Shown: positions 12,643 through 27,520, counted from the first letter of the stretch. The stretch: 64,000 nucleotides of DNA from Dolomedes plantarius (GCA_907164885.2 OU015490.1:205806481-205870480); one strand, 5' to 3'. Translations and numbers: made by a program. Notes: generated by a model not told the origin, from the sequence alone.

Positions 12643-13436
12643 AATCATTTAATATAAAATCGGCATCTAAATAAAATTCTTTAAACTGTATTAGATCTTC
12701 TAGTAAAAGACTAACTTTTATATATCTATTCCATACATTATTCGCCAGTCCCATCTTAGCTATATATATTTATTTCTATTTTACAAGCAAATAATAGCCT
12801 AGTGAATGTTTTAATTTTGAATAACACATATAAACTGGGTCACATCAAATATGGATGGGTAGTGAAACGGAAAAATTGAAACGTAATGAGTTAAATAGTG
12901 TAATAAAAAAAGAATTTTAATAGAGTGATTTAAAAATGTTTATCATGCGAAAGATGTAAATATCATGTGTTAATTTTAGATCTTAACTTTCAGATAGATA
13001 ATCATTTAATATAAAATCGGCTTCTAAATAAAATACTTTAAACTGTATTAGATCTTCTAGTAAAAGACTACTTTCTATCTATTCATTCTTCGTATCTCTC
13101 TATCTATTCATTCTTCGTATCTTTCTATCTATTCATTCTTCGTATCTATTCATTCTTAGTATCTATTTCATACATCATTTCCGAGTACCATCTTAGCTAT
13201 ATGTATTTATTTCGTATTTTACAAGCAAATTATAGCCTAGTGAATGTTTTAATTTTGAATAATACATATATACTGGGTCACATCGAATACGTATGAATGG
13301 TGAAAGGGAAAAATTGAAACAAAAGTGAGTTAAATAGTGTAATAAAAAATTTAATACAGCGATTTAAAAATGGGAATCATGTGAAAGACAAACATATCAT
13401 GTCTTAATTTTAGATCTTAACTTTCAGATATAGTCA
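12643..13436. repeat. ~358-bp tandem repeat, units 1 and 2
   Basis: Unit 1 begins ATCATTTAATATAAAATCGG at 12643 and unit 2 begins with the same 20 bases at 13001, giving a period of 358. Both run through AGATCTTCTAGTAAAAGACTA, GTGAATGTTTTAATTTTGAATA and TAGATCTTAACTTTCAGATA. Unit 2 is longer (about 436 bp) because of an internal ~17-bp minisatellite. Unit 3 resumes at 17165 after two transposon insertions. Confidence 0.85.
13070..13165. repeat. Minisatellite inside tandem unit 2
   Basis: About four to five copies of a ~24-bp motif containing TATCTATTCATTCTTCGTATC. It is absent from units 1 and 3, so it expanded after the 358-bp unit duplicated. Confidence 0.8.
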
Positions 13437-14158
13437 TCTATATATATATATAACAGTTCCGTAACTGACTGACTGACAGACTGACTGATTAACTGACTGA
13501 CATATAACGCACAGACCAAATCGCTGGACCTAAAGGGCTGAAATTTTGCATGGTTATTCTACTTATAGTGTAGAGGTGCACTAAGCGAGAATATTGATAA
13601 ATTCTTCTTAGATATTTTTAAATTAAATTTTTAAGCTGTTTTTGTAACATTCTTTAAAGTTTGCATTTAAAATAATAATCCGAGGGATATAAAATTTACA
13701 TCACGAGAATGATCTTAAAAAATATTTTGAAATGAAATCTTTTTCGAATCTTTATCTTCATTTTCTGAATTTTGATGAATATTTTAAGATTAATTTTTAG
13801 AATTTAATTTATTAAATGCTGATCACGTGGTTTCTTTTCTTTCTGTGATACTTTAAACTAACTTTGCGTCACGTTCAAAACAACGAAATAGACAAAAATA
13901 TGTATTTCTTTTTCTTGCTAATGCGGAAGACGATTGAACATTATCCCAAAAATATTAAAATACAGTAAAAGATATGTCCCTTAAACTGTACTTTATTAAC
14001 CGTACTATATTCTTTAGTATGTTCTATTAGATTTAATTTGATTATTTTCTTCTACATTATTTTGTCTATAAAAATATCCGTTACGACATTTTATAAATAT
14101 ATTTTTTCGTTTCTTTTTCATCATTTGCATACATTTATCAATGTATTTATTACATGTA

Positions 14159-15790
<1,632 letters not shown>

Positions 15791-15860
15791 TGCATACATG
15801 CACCTTTGTATTTAATTTGAATGTACTCCGTAGAGAAATACGGGCTTTCAGCTAGTTTAA

Positions 15861-17164
15861 CCCATTTAGGACCGCTCCATGATTCCTTTATTGGAAATGC
15901 ACCAAACTGTTTTTTAACACTTCTTAGAACTTTAATTACACAAATAAGTTGTTTCCATAAAATTAAATTTATTTTTACGAGAGTTACAAAATGTTGCGTT
16001 TTCGCAACATCAGTCCAAAGCGGTATAAAAATTTAAAAAATATAAAAATTTAAAATTATAAATTTTTTTTTAATTTTATAAAATCTTTGAAACATTTAGC
16101 ATGAAGAGGTACATTACACTTATTTCATACAGAAATTGTTTGACTTTTGCAGTGTCTACATTTTTTTGTTTATTTTCACTATTTTTAGTAATAATATGGG
16201 CCATACGGTTTTTCCGAGTTTTGTTGAGAATTAGATTTTGAATTGAAGATTGTCTTCCAATATGTGAAGTTTTAGGTAAAACAGAATTCATCTGCATTTT
16301 TTCAAGCCTTTTTATCAAACATATGGCTCTCTCAAAAATATAGATCTCTTAAACTCTAATAAACTTATTTTAGAATTCATTACATCCATGTAGAGTCTCC
16401 ATTTTTCCCATACAATATGCTCCTTTTTGTTACTATATTGATTTCTTTTACATTTATTAGAAAAAAAATGTCGATTTCACCTGCAATGTCTTTAGGTGAT
16501 TCGACATTTTCACATAAAATATTATCATCAACAGCTTCTTCATCCGTCAAATCCTCCGGATCTGGACGGATAATGACGAATTATGGTTCCTTATTAGCTT
16601 CTGTTGAGGACGATTCTGAAATATCATCATCTAACCCATGAAAATACACCAACGTCTCTTCCAGTGTCAAAAATCGCTTTTTTCTAGAGACAAACTTATC
16701 CGAAATGCAAACAATACCAATTTACTGCATGAAAAACTAGGCAGCGCTGATAAAACACATTGGAAATAAGTAATACACTTTGGACTGATGTTGCGTTTTC
16801 GCAACATTTTTAAAAATAGAATTTAGAAACATAAAAACAAAAATTATAATTTATCTGTTGAAGCCATTTTGTTCTTTAGTCTCTAGTAAACTCGGAACAA
16901 GCATCAAATCGGAAATTTAACATTTGCTGCTATATAAGGTTATTATTTGAAAATAGTCATTTTTTCCCTTTCAAAACACCAGAAAAAAAACAATTTTTTC
17001 CAAGTGCTAAAAGCGGAGAAATGAGGAAACAAAAAAATTATTATGATCAACTGATGTATAGAGAATAAAATAAAAATGTTACTTCAGACCTACAAAATTT
17101 TGAACATGCCTTTAAAAAATACAGAAATTAATGTTGCGTTTTCGCAACGCCAGTCTTAAATGGG
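15861..17164 (-). mobile_element. piggyBac element, internally deleted derivative (1.3 kb)
   Basis: TTAA at 15857-15860 and 17165-17168 flanks inverted ends: CCCATTTAGGACCG on the left and CCCATTTAAGACTGG read inward on the right. The 16-bp palindrome GTTGCGTTTTCGCAAC occurs at 15993, 16790 and 17133. The first two sit in mirror-image contexts (ATCAGTCCAAAG and its complement). The same palindrome flanks the larger piggyBac gene at 60-62 kb, marking the two as one family. Confidence 0.88.
16050..16730 (-). pseudogene. piggyBac transposase remnant (N- and C-terminal ends only)
   Basis: Minus strand. The N-terminal piece reads FLTLEETLVYFHGLDDDIS and, further on, DPEDLTDEEAVDDNIL, matching the acidic N-terminus of the 60-62 kb gene (CLTIDEALGYLNELGDGDLS). 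The C-terminal piece (16318-16076) contains NLILNKTRKNRMAHIITKNS. The Cys-rich tail is still readable one frame over: CRHC, then NKC, then HAKCF. The whole DDE core is deleted. The stop codons and the frame change exclude function. Confidence 0.8.
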
Positions 17165-17400
17165 TTAATATAAAATCAGCTTCTAAATATAATTCTTTAA
17201 GCTGCATTAGGTCTTCTAGTAAAAGAATACCTTTTATATATCTATTTCATGCATCATTCCCAGTCCCATCTCTGCTATATATATATATATTTATTTCGTA
17301 TTTTACAAGCGAAGAATAGCTCAGTGAATGTTTTAATTTTGAATAGTACATATAAAATAGGTCACATCAGATACTGATGGATAGTGAAAGGGAAAAATTA
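17165..17400. repeat. ~358-bp tandem repeat, unit 3 (interrupted)
   Basis: TTAATATAAAATCAGCTTCT continues the unit cut at 13436. It then follows units 1 and 2 through GGTCTTCTAGTAAAAGAATA and GTGAATGTTTTAATTTTGAATA before similarity fades near 17400. Confidence 0.8.
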
Positions 17401-17942
17401 TATATAAATGGGGAACTTTTTAGCAGTTTGAAAGCTTTCTTTTTGAGAACGAAATGAATGGGCATCAGATTATGTGGGAAGAGGTTATAAAAAGAAAGTG
17501 AAGAAATAGCGCATTTAATGAAAATGATGATCGATCGGTCCTCTGGCGGAGGCAAGTATCATTTAGGTGATAGAAAGGGAAAAGAAAATGCTGAGACAGC
17601 GAGCTAATTGGAAGAAAAATATCAAGAATAAGAGTATTTTCTTTTTATTTTCATATGAACAGATTGAGAATTTGCGGGAATTCGGGGAACATTAATTTTT
17701 TAACGCTATGGGGTCAATGGGCAATAAACTGACAGGTTTAGGTATTCAAAGTATAAATTAAAGTTAACAAAACCAGTGGCCAAATTGTTCGTTTAATTTT
17801 CTATACTTTCGAAATAGAGAGGCTCATTGAATTTCCTATTTTTGTTTAGTTTTTTTTATTTATGCAGCCACAGAAGTGCAGAAATTTGTTTATGTTGGCT
17901 GTAATGGGTTGAAGAATATTTAAATGTGTAAAGGAGTTGCTA
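17401..17942. other. Spacer without supported feature
   Basis: A 62-codon minus-strand ORF overlaps the left part and looks like chance. No motif or repeat seen. Confidence 0.45.
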
Positions 17943-18461
17943 CTCTAAACCAGTGGTTACCAACCTTTTTCCTACATCAATCCCTTTTAAAAGAATTGTT
18001 TTCTTCATCAAGCCCCTCATATTTGTTTCTATAATATACAGCATACAACATAATTATAATGCTAATAATTGCATATAAAGCACTTAGTAATTTGACTAAG
18101 AATATGAACAAAAAATTAGAAAAAGTGGTTCATTAGGTTTATGTTTATTATTTTTGTACTATTTTCAGTTTTAATTTCACAAATATAAACAAGATTTCAG
18201 AAACACAGATTATAATCGCACAACACCGACAAGAGGAAAACGAAACTAATTCTGACTGGTTGCATCGGTTGGACCCATGTGCTGTTTAAGGTCCACTGGA
18301 TATCCTCAGTTCTGCCTAGTGTTGGTACACCAATAAAAGCCGACGGCGGCATTCAAGGCATATACAAAAGCGTCATGACACTCGACTTTAGATGCGCGGA
18401 TCACTCCGCCCTATGCAAATCTGTATTTATACATATTAAAACGGATATTATTATCTAATAA

Positions 18462-19641
<1,180 letters not shown>

Positions 19642-19793
19642 TTGCATTCCTAATAATTCAATTAAATTTTGAAACAGAAAAAAATATCATAGACCCCCCC
19701 AAATAGACCCCTGGAATACTATACACCTTTTTTAAACTTCTATCGAACCCCAAGGGGTCCACCTGGACCCCTTTGGGAATCCCTGCTCTAAAC

Positions 19794-20266
19794 GAAAAGT
19801 TACGGAAAGATACTCTAAATGAAATTGGGTATTTTGGTTCCTTCTCGTTTAGAGATAATCCCTTTCAGAAATTTTCCCACATGTATATTGTGATGTTAAC
19901 TCTACGCTAAGATTGATGTTGCTTCTCCGACAAACGAGATAAAACAGGTTTAGATAGTTGGTTGACTGAAGTTTGATGGCACGAGGTACAGAGAGGACAC
20001 TGTTTCTCTAGGTTTGCAAATGGCCAATTGAGGCACCTAAAATTTGATCTGAAAACAAATATCTTTCTCAATTGTAAAAAGGGACGTAATGATCAGGGCA
20101 TTTATTACCGATCCTCGCCATTTTATGGACTTACTGTGGATATATGGATGCATGGACCTTATCTACCACTGCTAGATCAGGAGCAATTAGAAACGACAAC
20201 AACAACCAGAGAGGACAAGCTGCGCCAAGCACATGTCAAAGGGAGAACCAAAACGCATATATGTAA
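19794..20266. other. Spacer between hAT and Helitron
   Basis: An 80-codon ORF at 20028-20270 has no recognisable domain. Nothing else supported. Confidence 0.4.
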
Positions 20267-20553
20267 CTAGCTGCAAATCCGTACTTCGATACTGAGTACA
20301 TTGAAATTAAATACAACGGCCAATGTATGCAATTAATGCCAAAAAATGTTTAAATATATTTAAAATAAATACTACGACCAATGTATGCAATTGATGTAAA
20401 AAAATGAAAAAATATATTTATAAAAAAATCGGAAAGGATATTTTCATAGACAAAATAATGTAGAAGAAAATATTCAAATTAAATCTAATATGACATACTA
20501 AAGAATATAGTCCAGTTAATATAGTACAGGTTGAGGAACATATCTTTTACTGT

Positions 20554-20780
20554 GGGCTTGTGGCGGCCCAGTGGTACACCGCGCTGGTTATCGGCGCTGA
20601 GGGTGCTCGGATCGAATCCTGGCGTCACGCCACAAAAAATGCCTCCGTTCCTGTCGCCCCTTCATAGGGGGTAATGCTGTCTGCCTATATGGTGCCCTCA
20701 CCAAAAAATGGGCAGTAAAATTTTGGCGTAGTATAGACGAATGTTTGACGACAAGTGCCTCCGCATTGGGAAAAAAAAAA
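20554..20780 (+). repeat. tRNA-derived SINE with poly(A) tail
   Basis: A box TGGCGGCCCAGTGGT (about 20561-20575) and B box GGATCGAATCC (20609-20619) form a pol III promoter. A tRNA-unrelated body ends in A10 (20771-20780). An 11-bp imperfect target duplication flanks it: TCTTTTACTGT at 20543-20553 and TCTGTTACTAT at 20781-20791. The interrupted Helitron sequence matches uninterrupted copies across the junction. Confidence 0.88.
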
Positions 20781-21282
20781 TCTGTTACTATATTTTAATA
20801 TTTTTTTGGATAATTTCCAATCGTCTGCAGCATTAGCAAGAAAAAAATTGTGTCTGTTTCGTTTCTATGAACGTGACGATAATTAATTTAAAGTACCAGA
20901 AAAAGAAATCACGTGATCAGCATTTAATAAATTACATTCTAAAAAATAATCTTTAAAAATTCATCAAAAATCAGAAAATTGACGTAAAGATTCGAAAAAT
21001 ATTATATAATTTCATTATATAATTTAATTTTTAAGGAATTTTTATGATCTTTCTCGTGATATTAATTTTATAACCCTCAAATTATTATTTTAAATGCAAA
21101 CTTTAAAAAAAGTTATAAAAACAGCTTAAAAATTTTATTTTTAAAAATCTAAGAAGAATTTTTCAAAAATCCTTCTTAGTGAACCCTACACTATAAGAAG
21201 AATCGCCATGCAAAATGTCAGCACTTTAGGTCCAGCAGTTTGGTCTGTGCGTTGTAAGTCAGTCAGTCAGTTACGGAACTGT

Positions 21283-21347
<65 letters not shown>

Positions 21348-21350
21348 ATA

Positions 21351-21395
<45 letters not shown>
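21283..21395. repeat. (TA)n microsatellite
   Basis: TA repeats with a few TGTA and TCTA variants. Confidence 0.95.
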
Positions 21396-21398
<3 letters not shown>

Positions 21399-21444
21399 AG
21401 TCAGTAAGTCAGTCAGTTACGGAACTGTTTAATAGTATATAGAT

Positions 21445-21820
21445 AATCAAGTGAACAAAACGCATAATAACCATAACAAAGTGACAGTAACAATTGAGGG
21501 AAAAAACAGCCTTAGATAGAAAAGTGATAAAAACCGTAATGCATAAAAGATGACAAAAAGAGTAACAGGTAAAAGGTGATTAAAAACAAAAGCCATGAAG
21601 AAAAAGCAGTCATATATAAAAAGGTGACAAAAGTGTCATATAAATAAAAGATGACAAAAATGGTAATATACATAAAGATGATAAAAACAGTAAAAGGTGT
21701 AAAGCACAGTCGAGTATAAAGGGTGATAAAAACAATCACGGTGTCAAAAACAACATAAATTACAAATAAGACAACCTTAAATATGATAAAATAGGCCACT
21801 GTGACAAACAAAGTTAAAAA
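21445..21820. repeat. Minisatellite, ~33-bp unit
   Basis: Imperfect repeats of AAAGRTGAYAAAAACAGT plus a variable RTATA-type segment, about eleven copies. The 99-codon minus-strand ORF (21512-21811), rich in Phe, Ile and Val, is a frame through this array and not a gene. Confidence 0.75.
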
Positions 21821-21849
21821 GTGAAGGATAGGGTTTTTTCCCTATAAAA

Positions 21850-22084
21850 CATTAAGGATAAAACTCTGGAATAAAATTTTATCTGTCGGAATTCTAATTA
21901 TACTATTTGTTTTTACACTTTCGATCCTGAAATCTTATCAAATCTCCGTTGGTTTCTTACTCAAATACATGAGATTTGTCGCAACGGAACTCTGAGTGGG
22001 TGATGTTTCCGATTGTTTTACCATTCGAAATCATTTTGAGGTGGTTTTCAACACGGAAAGAGGAAAGAAAAGAAAGCAGTTATA
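21850..22084. repeat. Duplicated segment, occupied copy (left part)
   Basis: Matches 23410-23635 (GTTTTTACACTTTC, CCGATTGTTTTA, TTTTGAGG, GGAAAGAG). Similarity resumes after the fold-back element at 22638 (TTGGACAGTATACC), so the duplicate at 23.4-23.7 kb shows the site before insertion. Confidence 0.65.
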
Positions 22085-22637
22085 CAGGGTGTCCGGGCTA
22101 AAAGTATCCAAAAATTTTTGCTTATTTTTAATGAACTGCCCATTAGAATTTTTTTTAAATTATTTAAATAGAGGGAACATTTCAACAAGTTTTAATATCG
22201 ATCATAGTATCACAGATTTCGATGTGTGCACCTTTTGGAGCACGTTTAACGCCTAAATGGTAATTCAGTTCCCTTCAAGTGTTTCGTAGCATATCAGGAG
22301 TTATTACACAAATTGCTTGAATGACACGCTTCTTCAACTCCTCCACAGTTCCAATTTTTTGTTTATTCACAACGGATTTAATGAATCCCCAAGCAAAAAA
22401 GTCTAATAACTCCTGATATGCTACGAAACACTTGGAGAAAACTGGATTGCCATTTAGACGTTAGTCGTGCTACAAAATGTGAGCTCATTGAAATCATGAT
22501 ACTATGATCGAAATCTATGATTAATATTAAAACTTGGTGAGATGTTCTTTCTATTTAAATATTTTTATAAAAATTCTAATGGGTAGTTCCGTGAAAATAA
22601 GCCTTTACTTTTGGATTTCTTTAGCCGGGACACCCTG
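22085..22637. mobile_element. Fold-back Tc1/mariner-type element
   Basis: Begins CAGGGTGTCCGGGCT after TA and ends GCCGGGACACCCTG. The two halves are inverted copies of each other over roughly 250 bp: CGTAGCATATCAGGAGTTAT near 22285 against its complement near 22410. The centre is therefore a short spacer flanked by two 3' ends of the same transposon. No intact transposase. Confidence 0.78.
22180..22410 (-). pseudogene. mariner-type transposase C-terminal remnant
   Basis: On the minus strand the frame reads LDFFAWGFIKSVVNKQKIG then GTVEELKKRVIQAICVITPD, ending in the region KGAHIE. The acid-F-F-W-G-K order and the ITPDML motif are typical of the C-terminus of mariner/Tc1-type transposases. 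A stop (LRNT*REL) interrupts it. Only the last ~80 residues survive, and part is repeated in inverted orientation to the right. Confidence 0.65.
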
Positions 22638-22933
22638 CATTTAATTGGACAGTATACCCTAATACTTTACTTATTTGAAAAAATACATTATAATAGTTGT
22701 TTATTTAACACGTTATGGTGGTTCAAAGAGTACGAAAATGTGATAGTACAATACTACTTGTAAATAAAGTAAGTACAAAAGGTTGTTTCATGGAGTATGT
22801 GATGTTCCTTAGAAAATTATTTATATCGGGTTTAATGAATTGAATAATACTTAAATATAAAAAAGGAAATGCTTTAGTCATCTTGATTATTTATAGATAA
22901 TTACTTTCAGAAACTTGTTCATTATTGCTTTAA

Positions 22934-23352
22934 GGCTGCTTTGTACTAACCCTATTCGATTCGTTTCCCTCAATGTTAAGAGTGGATGGAGAAAATCTGT
23001 CTACTATTATCAGCTACATAAATATTGATAATCAAATAAAAATGGCATTTGCAGACAGCCTGAACTTTTCTTAATCTTACAACAGGATTCATTTTATAAA
23101 TTGCGTCCACCAAAGCAATTTAGAACCGTTTAAAACACACTATACCAGATTTGTTTCCTTGAATAATTTAAATTATAAAATATTATTTGCATTTAAAAAA
23201 TGAAAAATGCCCCGAGACTTAAAATATATTTCTCTATTATGGAATACAACTAAAAAAAATGTTTAAACCTCAGTCGGCAATGCGTGGACAAATTTTCTCT
23301 AGAGGTTAACATTGATGTGAGCGAATCCAATTGGATTAATACATAGTAACAA
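22934..23352. mobile_element. TTAA-type MITE, long inverted repeats, copy 1
   Basis: TTAA at 22930-22933, then GGCTGCTTTGTACTAACCC. The right end is the inverted counterpart ending near GGATTAATACATAGTAAC (about 23352), with the right TTAA eroded. Related to 29464-29871 and 51183-51950. Inner halves share CCACCAAAG and the neighbouring GAATTTATAAAT-type block. Confidence 0.6.
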
Positions 23353-23654
23353 TAAGTGGTCTAATATACATTGCGGTTGTTGTTCATTTTCTCAGAAATG
23401 ACGTATAACAACAGAATAAAATATTGTCTATCAGTGATCTAATTATTCTGTTTGCTTTTACACTTTCTCCCGAGAATTTATCAAGGTTCAATAAGTTTCA
23501 TACTGACATATATCAGATTTCCTCCAAATCAGTTTGGATTGGGATGTGTCACTGATTGTTTTAACATTTTGAGGTCTTTTTTGAAATGGAAAGAGAACAA
23601 AAAAATGAAGTAAAGATATTTTGTTGGACAGTATACCATGATATTTTACTTACA

Positions 23655-24020
23655 TGAAAATATATCAATATAGATGTTTCCTCAGTACGTCATGGCAGTT
23701 AATAAAGTACACAAATATGGTTGTATGATGGTTGTAAATGCAATAAGGACACAAATATGGTTCCAGATTTATTTGATGAAAAATATATCATAATAGATGT
23801 TTCTTCAACACGTCATGGTAGTTAACACAGTACACAAATATGGTTGTATGATGGTTGTAAATGCTTTAAGTACACAAATATGGTTCCAGATTTATTTCAT
23901 GAAATATATACCATAATAGCTGTTTCTTCAACACATTATGGTAGAAGGTATGATGGTAGTTAATATAGTACAAAAATATGGTTGTATGATGGTTGTAAAT
24001 GCATTAAGTACACAATAGGG
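23655..24020. repeat. ~124-bp tandem repeat, three units
   Basis: Each unit has ATAGATGTTTCTTCAACACGTCATGG, GTACACAAATATGGTTGTATGATGG and TTCCAGATTTATTT in order, at about 23660, 23790 and 23905. A more diverged relative lies near 22690-22760. Short ORFs after 23982 begin in this array and have no motif. Confidence 0.75.
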
Positions 24021-25096
24021 ATGTTTTATGACGTGTGCGATGGTGCTTATTTATACAATATACTATCGCAGTTGTTTATACGGTATTACAGTACACCTTT
24101 ATGCCTTGTGGTATGGAAGTGCCTATGGATGCCCAACATTTGCCACCGTGCTCCGCATTATCAAGTAACTGTCTTTATGGCAGATATTGGGATGCCAGAG
24201 AACTGATGAGGGCGAATGGATATCAACCGAATTAGACTGTTGTTTCTGCTCCAATATTTCTAAATGTTATTTCGTTTTGTAGATATAATAGTGTGTAGAT
24301 ATATGTCTAAGTGGTATTGCTTTAATAAAAAATAATAAAAAAATTACACCTTGGCATAATTTATGACTCTAATACAATATATTGTATGTCAGAAGCATTT
24401 TAAAATGAACAAATTCTACTCTTTCAGTCATTGATTCGGCACATTTATATCTATAACATATCCATCAGAATCACTGTGGAATTTTAAAATTGCAATAGAT
24501 TTATAGCGCTTGTTTTAAATAATATCTTATCGAGGTATAGTACAGATTATAGCGTATAATATTTTAGATATATTACAAAATACATTATTTTATAGTATAT
24601 ATATCATTTTAAATCTATTTTATGCTGCTTTTACTCTTATGATATGATACGAGGAGTATATATTACATAACTGCAGTATTATTTTAAATAATTTTCCTTC
24701 ATAGTATATTTTATAGCAACTCTAACATATTTATTGTACGCTACATATTTAATGCATATTCCAGTCCTAACTTTGATGTACTAGATCGTAAAAGTTGTTT
24801 CAAAATTTATTGTAAGCGTGCATATAGGAATTTAGAATTTATATCATACTGTCAGCGATCAAAGAATCTCATTAAATTCGATCCATTTGCATGAAAATAA
24901 CCTTTTGTGTGTTTTACCAAACTTTCAGGAAATAATTCGCACTCTAGCCATGCCGACATTTGTATAGATATTCTAGTTCCAAAAATTTGATTGGCGTATT
25001 TTTCAGATATAAAAAAAAAAAACATTTTATAAAATTAATTCAGTAACATATTTTTAAAAGGTTCTAAATCCACTGTTTAAATTAAAATTTAAATAA
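24021..25096. other. AT-rich spacer without recognisable gene
   Basis: Nothing that I can support; two overlapping ~70-codon ORFs near 24.0-24.2 kb look like chance. Confidence 0.45.
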
Positions 25097-25801
25097 GGGG
25101 TCCACGGTAGTCTATCGGTAGCGCTTCTGCTTTCAGTTCTGAGGGTGCTCGGATCGAATCCTGACAAGCACCGTTAAAAACTTTCGTATTTAGGCCAGAT
25201 ATGGGCATGTTAAATTCATAGACGGGAAAGTCCTTCTATGAGATCAGAGGGTGGGGAAGGTACGATCCCTCCATTTGTCGCCCTTAAAGGTGCTCGATCA
25301 AAATTGTGGTGGCATCTATCCAATTCGGACTCTTACCCTTTTGGGACTACCATTAAATACCTCCATGTCTATGTACGGATATGGGTACATTAAATACTTG
25401 GACAGGAAAGTCCCTCTATGAGGTCAGAGAGGAAGGGAAAGATACGATCCATCCATTTGTTCCCCCTTAGAGGTGCTCGGTCATAATTGTGGTGGCATCT
25501 AGCCAATTCAAACTCCTACACTTTTGGTACTACCATTAAATACCTCCATGTCTATGTACGGATATGGGTACGTTAAATACGTGGACTGGAAAGTCCCTCT
25601 ATGAGGTCAGAGAGGGTTGGAGAAGGAACGATCCACCAAATGCCACCCCTAGGGGTTGCTCGGTTAAAATTGATATGGCACTTGTCTAAATCGGACTCTG
25701 TTTCTTCAGGGGTTATTATAAACTGGAGCCGCCGCCAGCTCGTCTGTATGGACCTGATCTGGAACTTCGGGGCAGGGGTACTAGGAGCTACAACAAAATC
25801 T
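25097..25801 (+). repeat. tRNA-derived SINE with body triplicated in tandem
   Basis: The head has a pol III A-box-like TAGTCTATCGG (about 25109-25119) and the B box GGATCGAATCC (25151-25161). The body block with GGAAAGTCC(C/T)TCTATGAG, GGTGCTCG and GGTGGCATCT-like segments is repeated three times (about 25190, 25380 and 25570; period ~190). The 3' end has ATGGACCTGATCTGGAACTT and a CAACAAAATC tail. The two ORFs near 25.6-25.8 kb are frames through it. Confidence 0.82.
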
Positions 25802-25907
25802 AAAAACATTACATCTACTAACTGATGAGCATTTATAACATGTGATAAGCAAATATAAGATTACAATATAGGTTAAAAAGCATTTCAGAAAAAGATAGTT
25901 ACAGTAA

Positions 25908-26698
25908 TTTATATATATAAAACAGTTCCGTAACTGACTGACTCACTGACTGACTGACACACTGACATACAACGCAAAAACGAAACCGCTGGACCTAAAG
26001 GGCTGAAATTTTGCATGGCGATTCTGCTTATAGTGTAGGGGTGCACTAAGAAAGATTTTTAAATTAAATTGTTTTTAAATTAAATTGTTAAGATGCTTTT
26101 GTAACTTCTTTTAAGTTTGGATTTAAAATAATAATTTGACGGTTATAAAATTTATATCACGAGAAAGATCATAAGAATTCCTTTGAAATGAAATCTTTTT
26201 CGAATCTTTACCTCTATTGTCTGATTTTTGGTGAATTTTTAAAGATTAATTTTTAGAATTTAATCTATTAAATGCTGATCACGGGATTTCTTTTTCTGGT
26301 ACTTTAAATTAATTTATCGTCACGTTCATAGCAACGAAATTGACAAAAAAAAAATTTTTCTTGCTAATGCGGCAGACTATTGGACATTATTAAAAAAAAT
26401 ATTAAAATACAGTAAAAGATATGTTCCTCAAACTGTACTATATTAACTGTACTATTATATTCTTTTGTATGTTCTATTAGATTTAATTTTAATTATTTCT
26501 TCTACATTATTTTGTCTATAAAATATTCGCTACAATTTTTTTATAAATAAATTTTTCGGTTTTTTTTCATCAATTGCATACATTGATCGTTGTATTTATT
26601 ATAAATATATTTAAACATATTTTTGGCTTTAATTGCTTACATTGACCATTGTATTCAACTTGAATGTACTCCGTAAGGAAGTACGGGTTTTCAGGTAG
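25908..26698 (+). mobile_element. Helitron family B, uninterrupted copy (~790 bp)
   Basis: Starts in ATATATATAAAACAGTTCCGT (the 5' TC is eroded) and ends with the hairpin CTCCGTAAGGAAGTACGGG, then TTTTCAGGTAG and T, with the terminal CTAG mutated to GTAG. It gives the family length without nested insertions and shows no ORF, so these elements are non-autonomous. Confidence 0.8.
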
Positions 26699-27520
26699 TG
26701 CAATATATATTTAATACAAATCAAAAATGTCTAATAGAAAATAGACTAAAGTTCTCTCTCGCCTAAATCTTTTTTGTTTTATACGCCACTCTTTGTTATG
26801 TACTTTAGATATCCTTCTAGAAACCAAGTAACTATTCTAATTATATAGTTGAGATTAATGGATCTTATGTATATACATAAGATTAAAAAAAATACGGCCA
26901 GGGGAATAAATACACATTACAATATACTTTAAAAGCTCGCATTCGAATTTCGAAGGGAAAGACATCTTTTAAGAAGAAACAAGATAAAAAGTAGCTCACA
27001 CAAGCAATGGTTGTAGACAAATTCCCTATGAGAACACTGCTAATTCTACAGCAAGAAAACTGCTAAACGGAGAACTATGGAAAGAGAAAATACGATCTTA
27101 AGAAAAGAAAAATACTATAAGCTAGGTAAATTGTAATGAAAAACAAGCTGTCAATACAATTAAAAGAGTATTTTTCGTACTTATCTTTTCCTTGTTTTTC
27201 TTCCCTTATTATATCCCTTTTTTTCCTGGCACTTCGTTAAGCAACTTTACAATCCTCCCCGTCACATTTTTTTGTTGTGGGATATGCTCTGTGCTCATTA
27301 AACGCTTTTCTGCCTGCCATTGCATGTACGATATCGCAACGGTCTATCGGTTACTAAATAACACCTTTCTTTGGTATTACAATCGTGTTTTCTATCTATT
27401 TTTTGTGTATCTACAGTTTTTTTCACCCCTAGCTAACGCGTTAATTTTAACCTTTGCACACTGATACAGCGATTAAACTTATTACAAAGTTCTTTAGCCT
27501 AATAGAATTTACCATAAAGA
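26699..27520. other. Spacer without recognisable gene
   Basis: A 90-codon ORF at 27192-27464 is Phe- and Leu-rich and would look membrane-like, but I see no motif or codon signal to support it. Confidence 0.4.

Larger units (their letters stand above)
20267..21443 (-). mobile_element. Helitron family B with SINE insertion
   Basis: The minus-strand 5' end is at 21443 (TCTATATACTATTAAACAG after A). The 3' end is at 20267, with GATTTGCAGCTAG followed by T. It is interrupted by a SINE at 20554-20780 and by (TA)n near the 5' end, where the start GTTACGGAACTGTT appears twice (about 21270 and 21417) on either side of the microsatellite. Confidence 0.8.

Noticed and set aside
20554..20630. True tRNA gene
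   Set aside because: A and B boxes are present, but no complete cloverleaf is evident, and a body, poly(A) tail and target duplication show a SINE.
21512..21811. 99-codon hydrophobic ORF
   Set aside because: Frame through a ~33-bp minisatellite.
23655..24020. CRISPR-like or regulatory array
   Set aside because: Units are directly adjacent with no unique spacers, in eukaryotic DNA; ordinary tandem repeat.
26699..27520. Membrane protein encoded at 27192-27464
   Set aside because: Hydrophobicity follows from T-rich DNA; no start context or homology signal.
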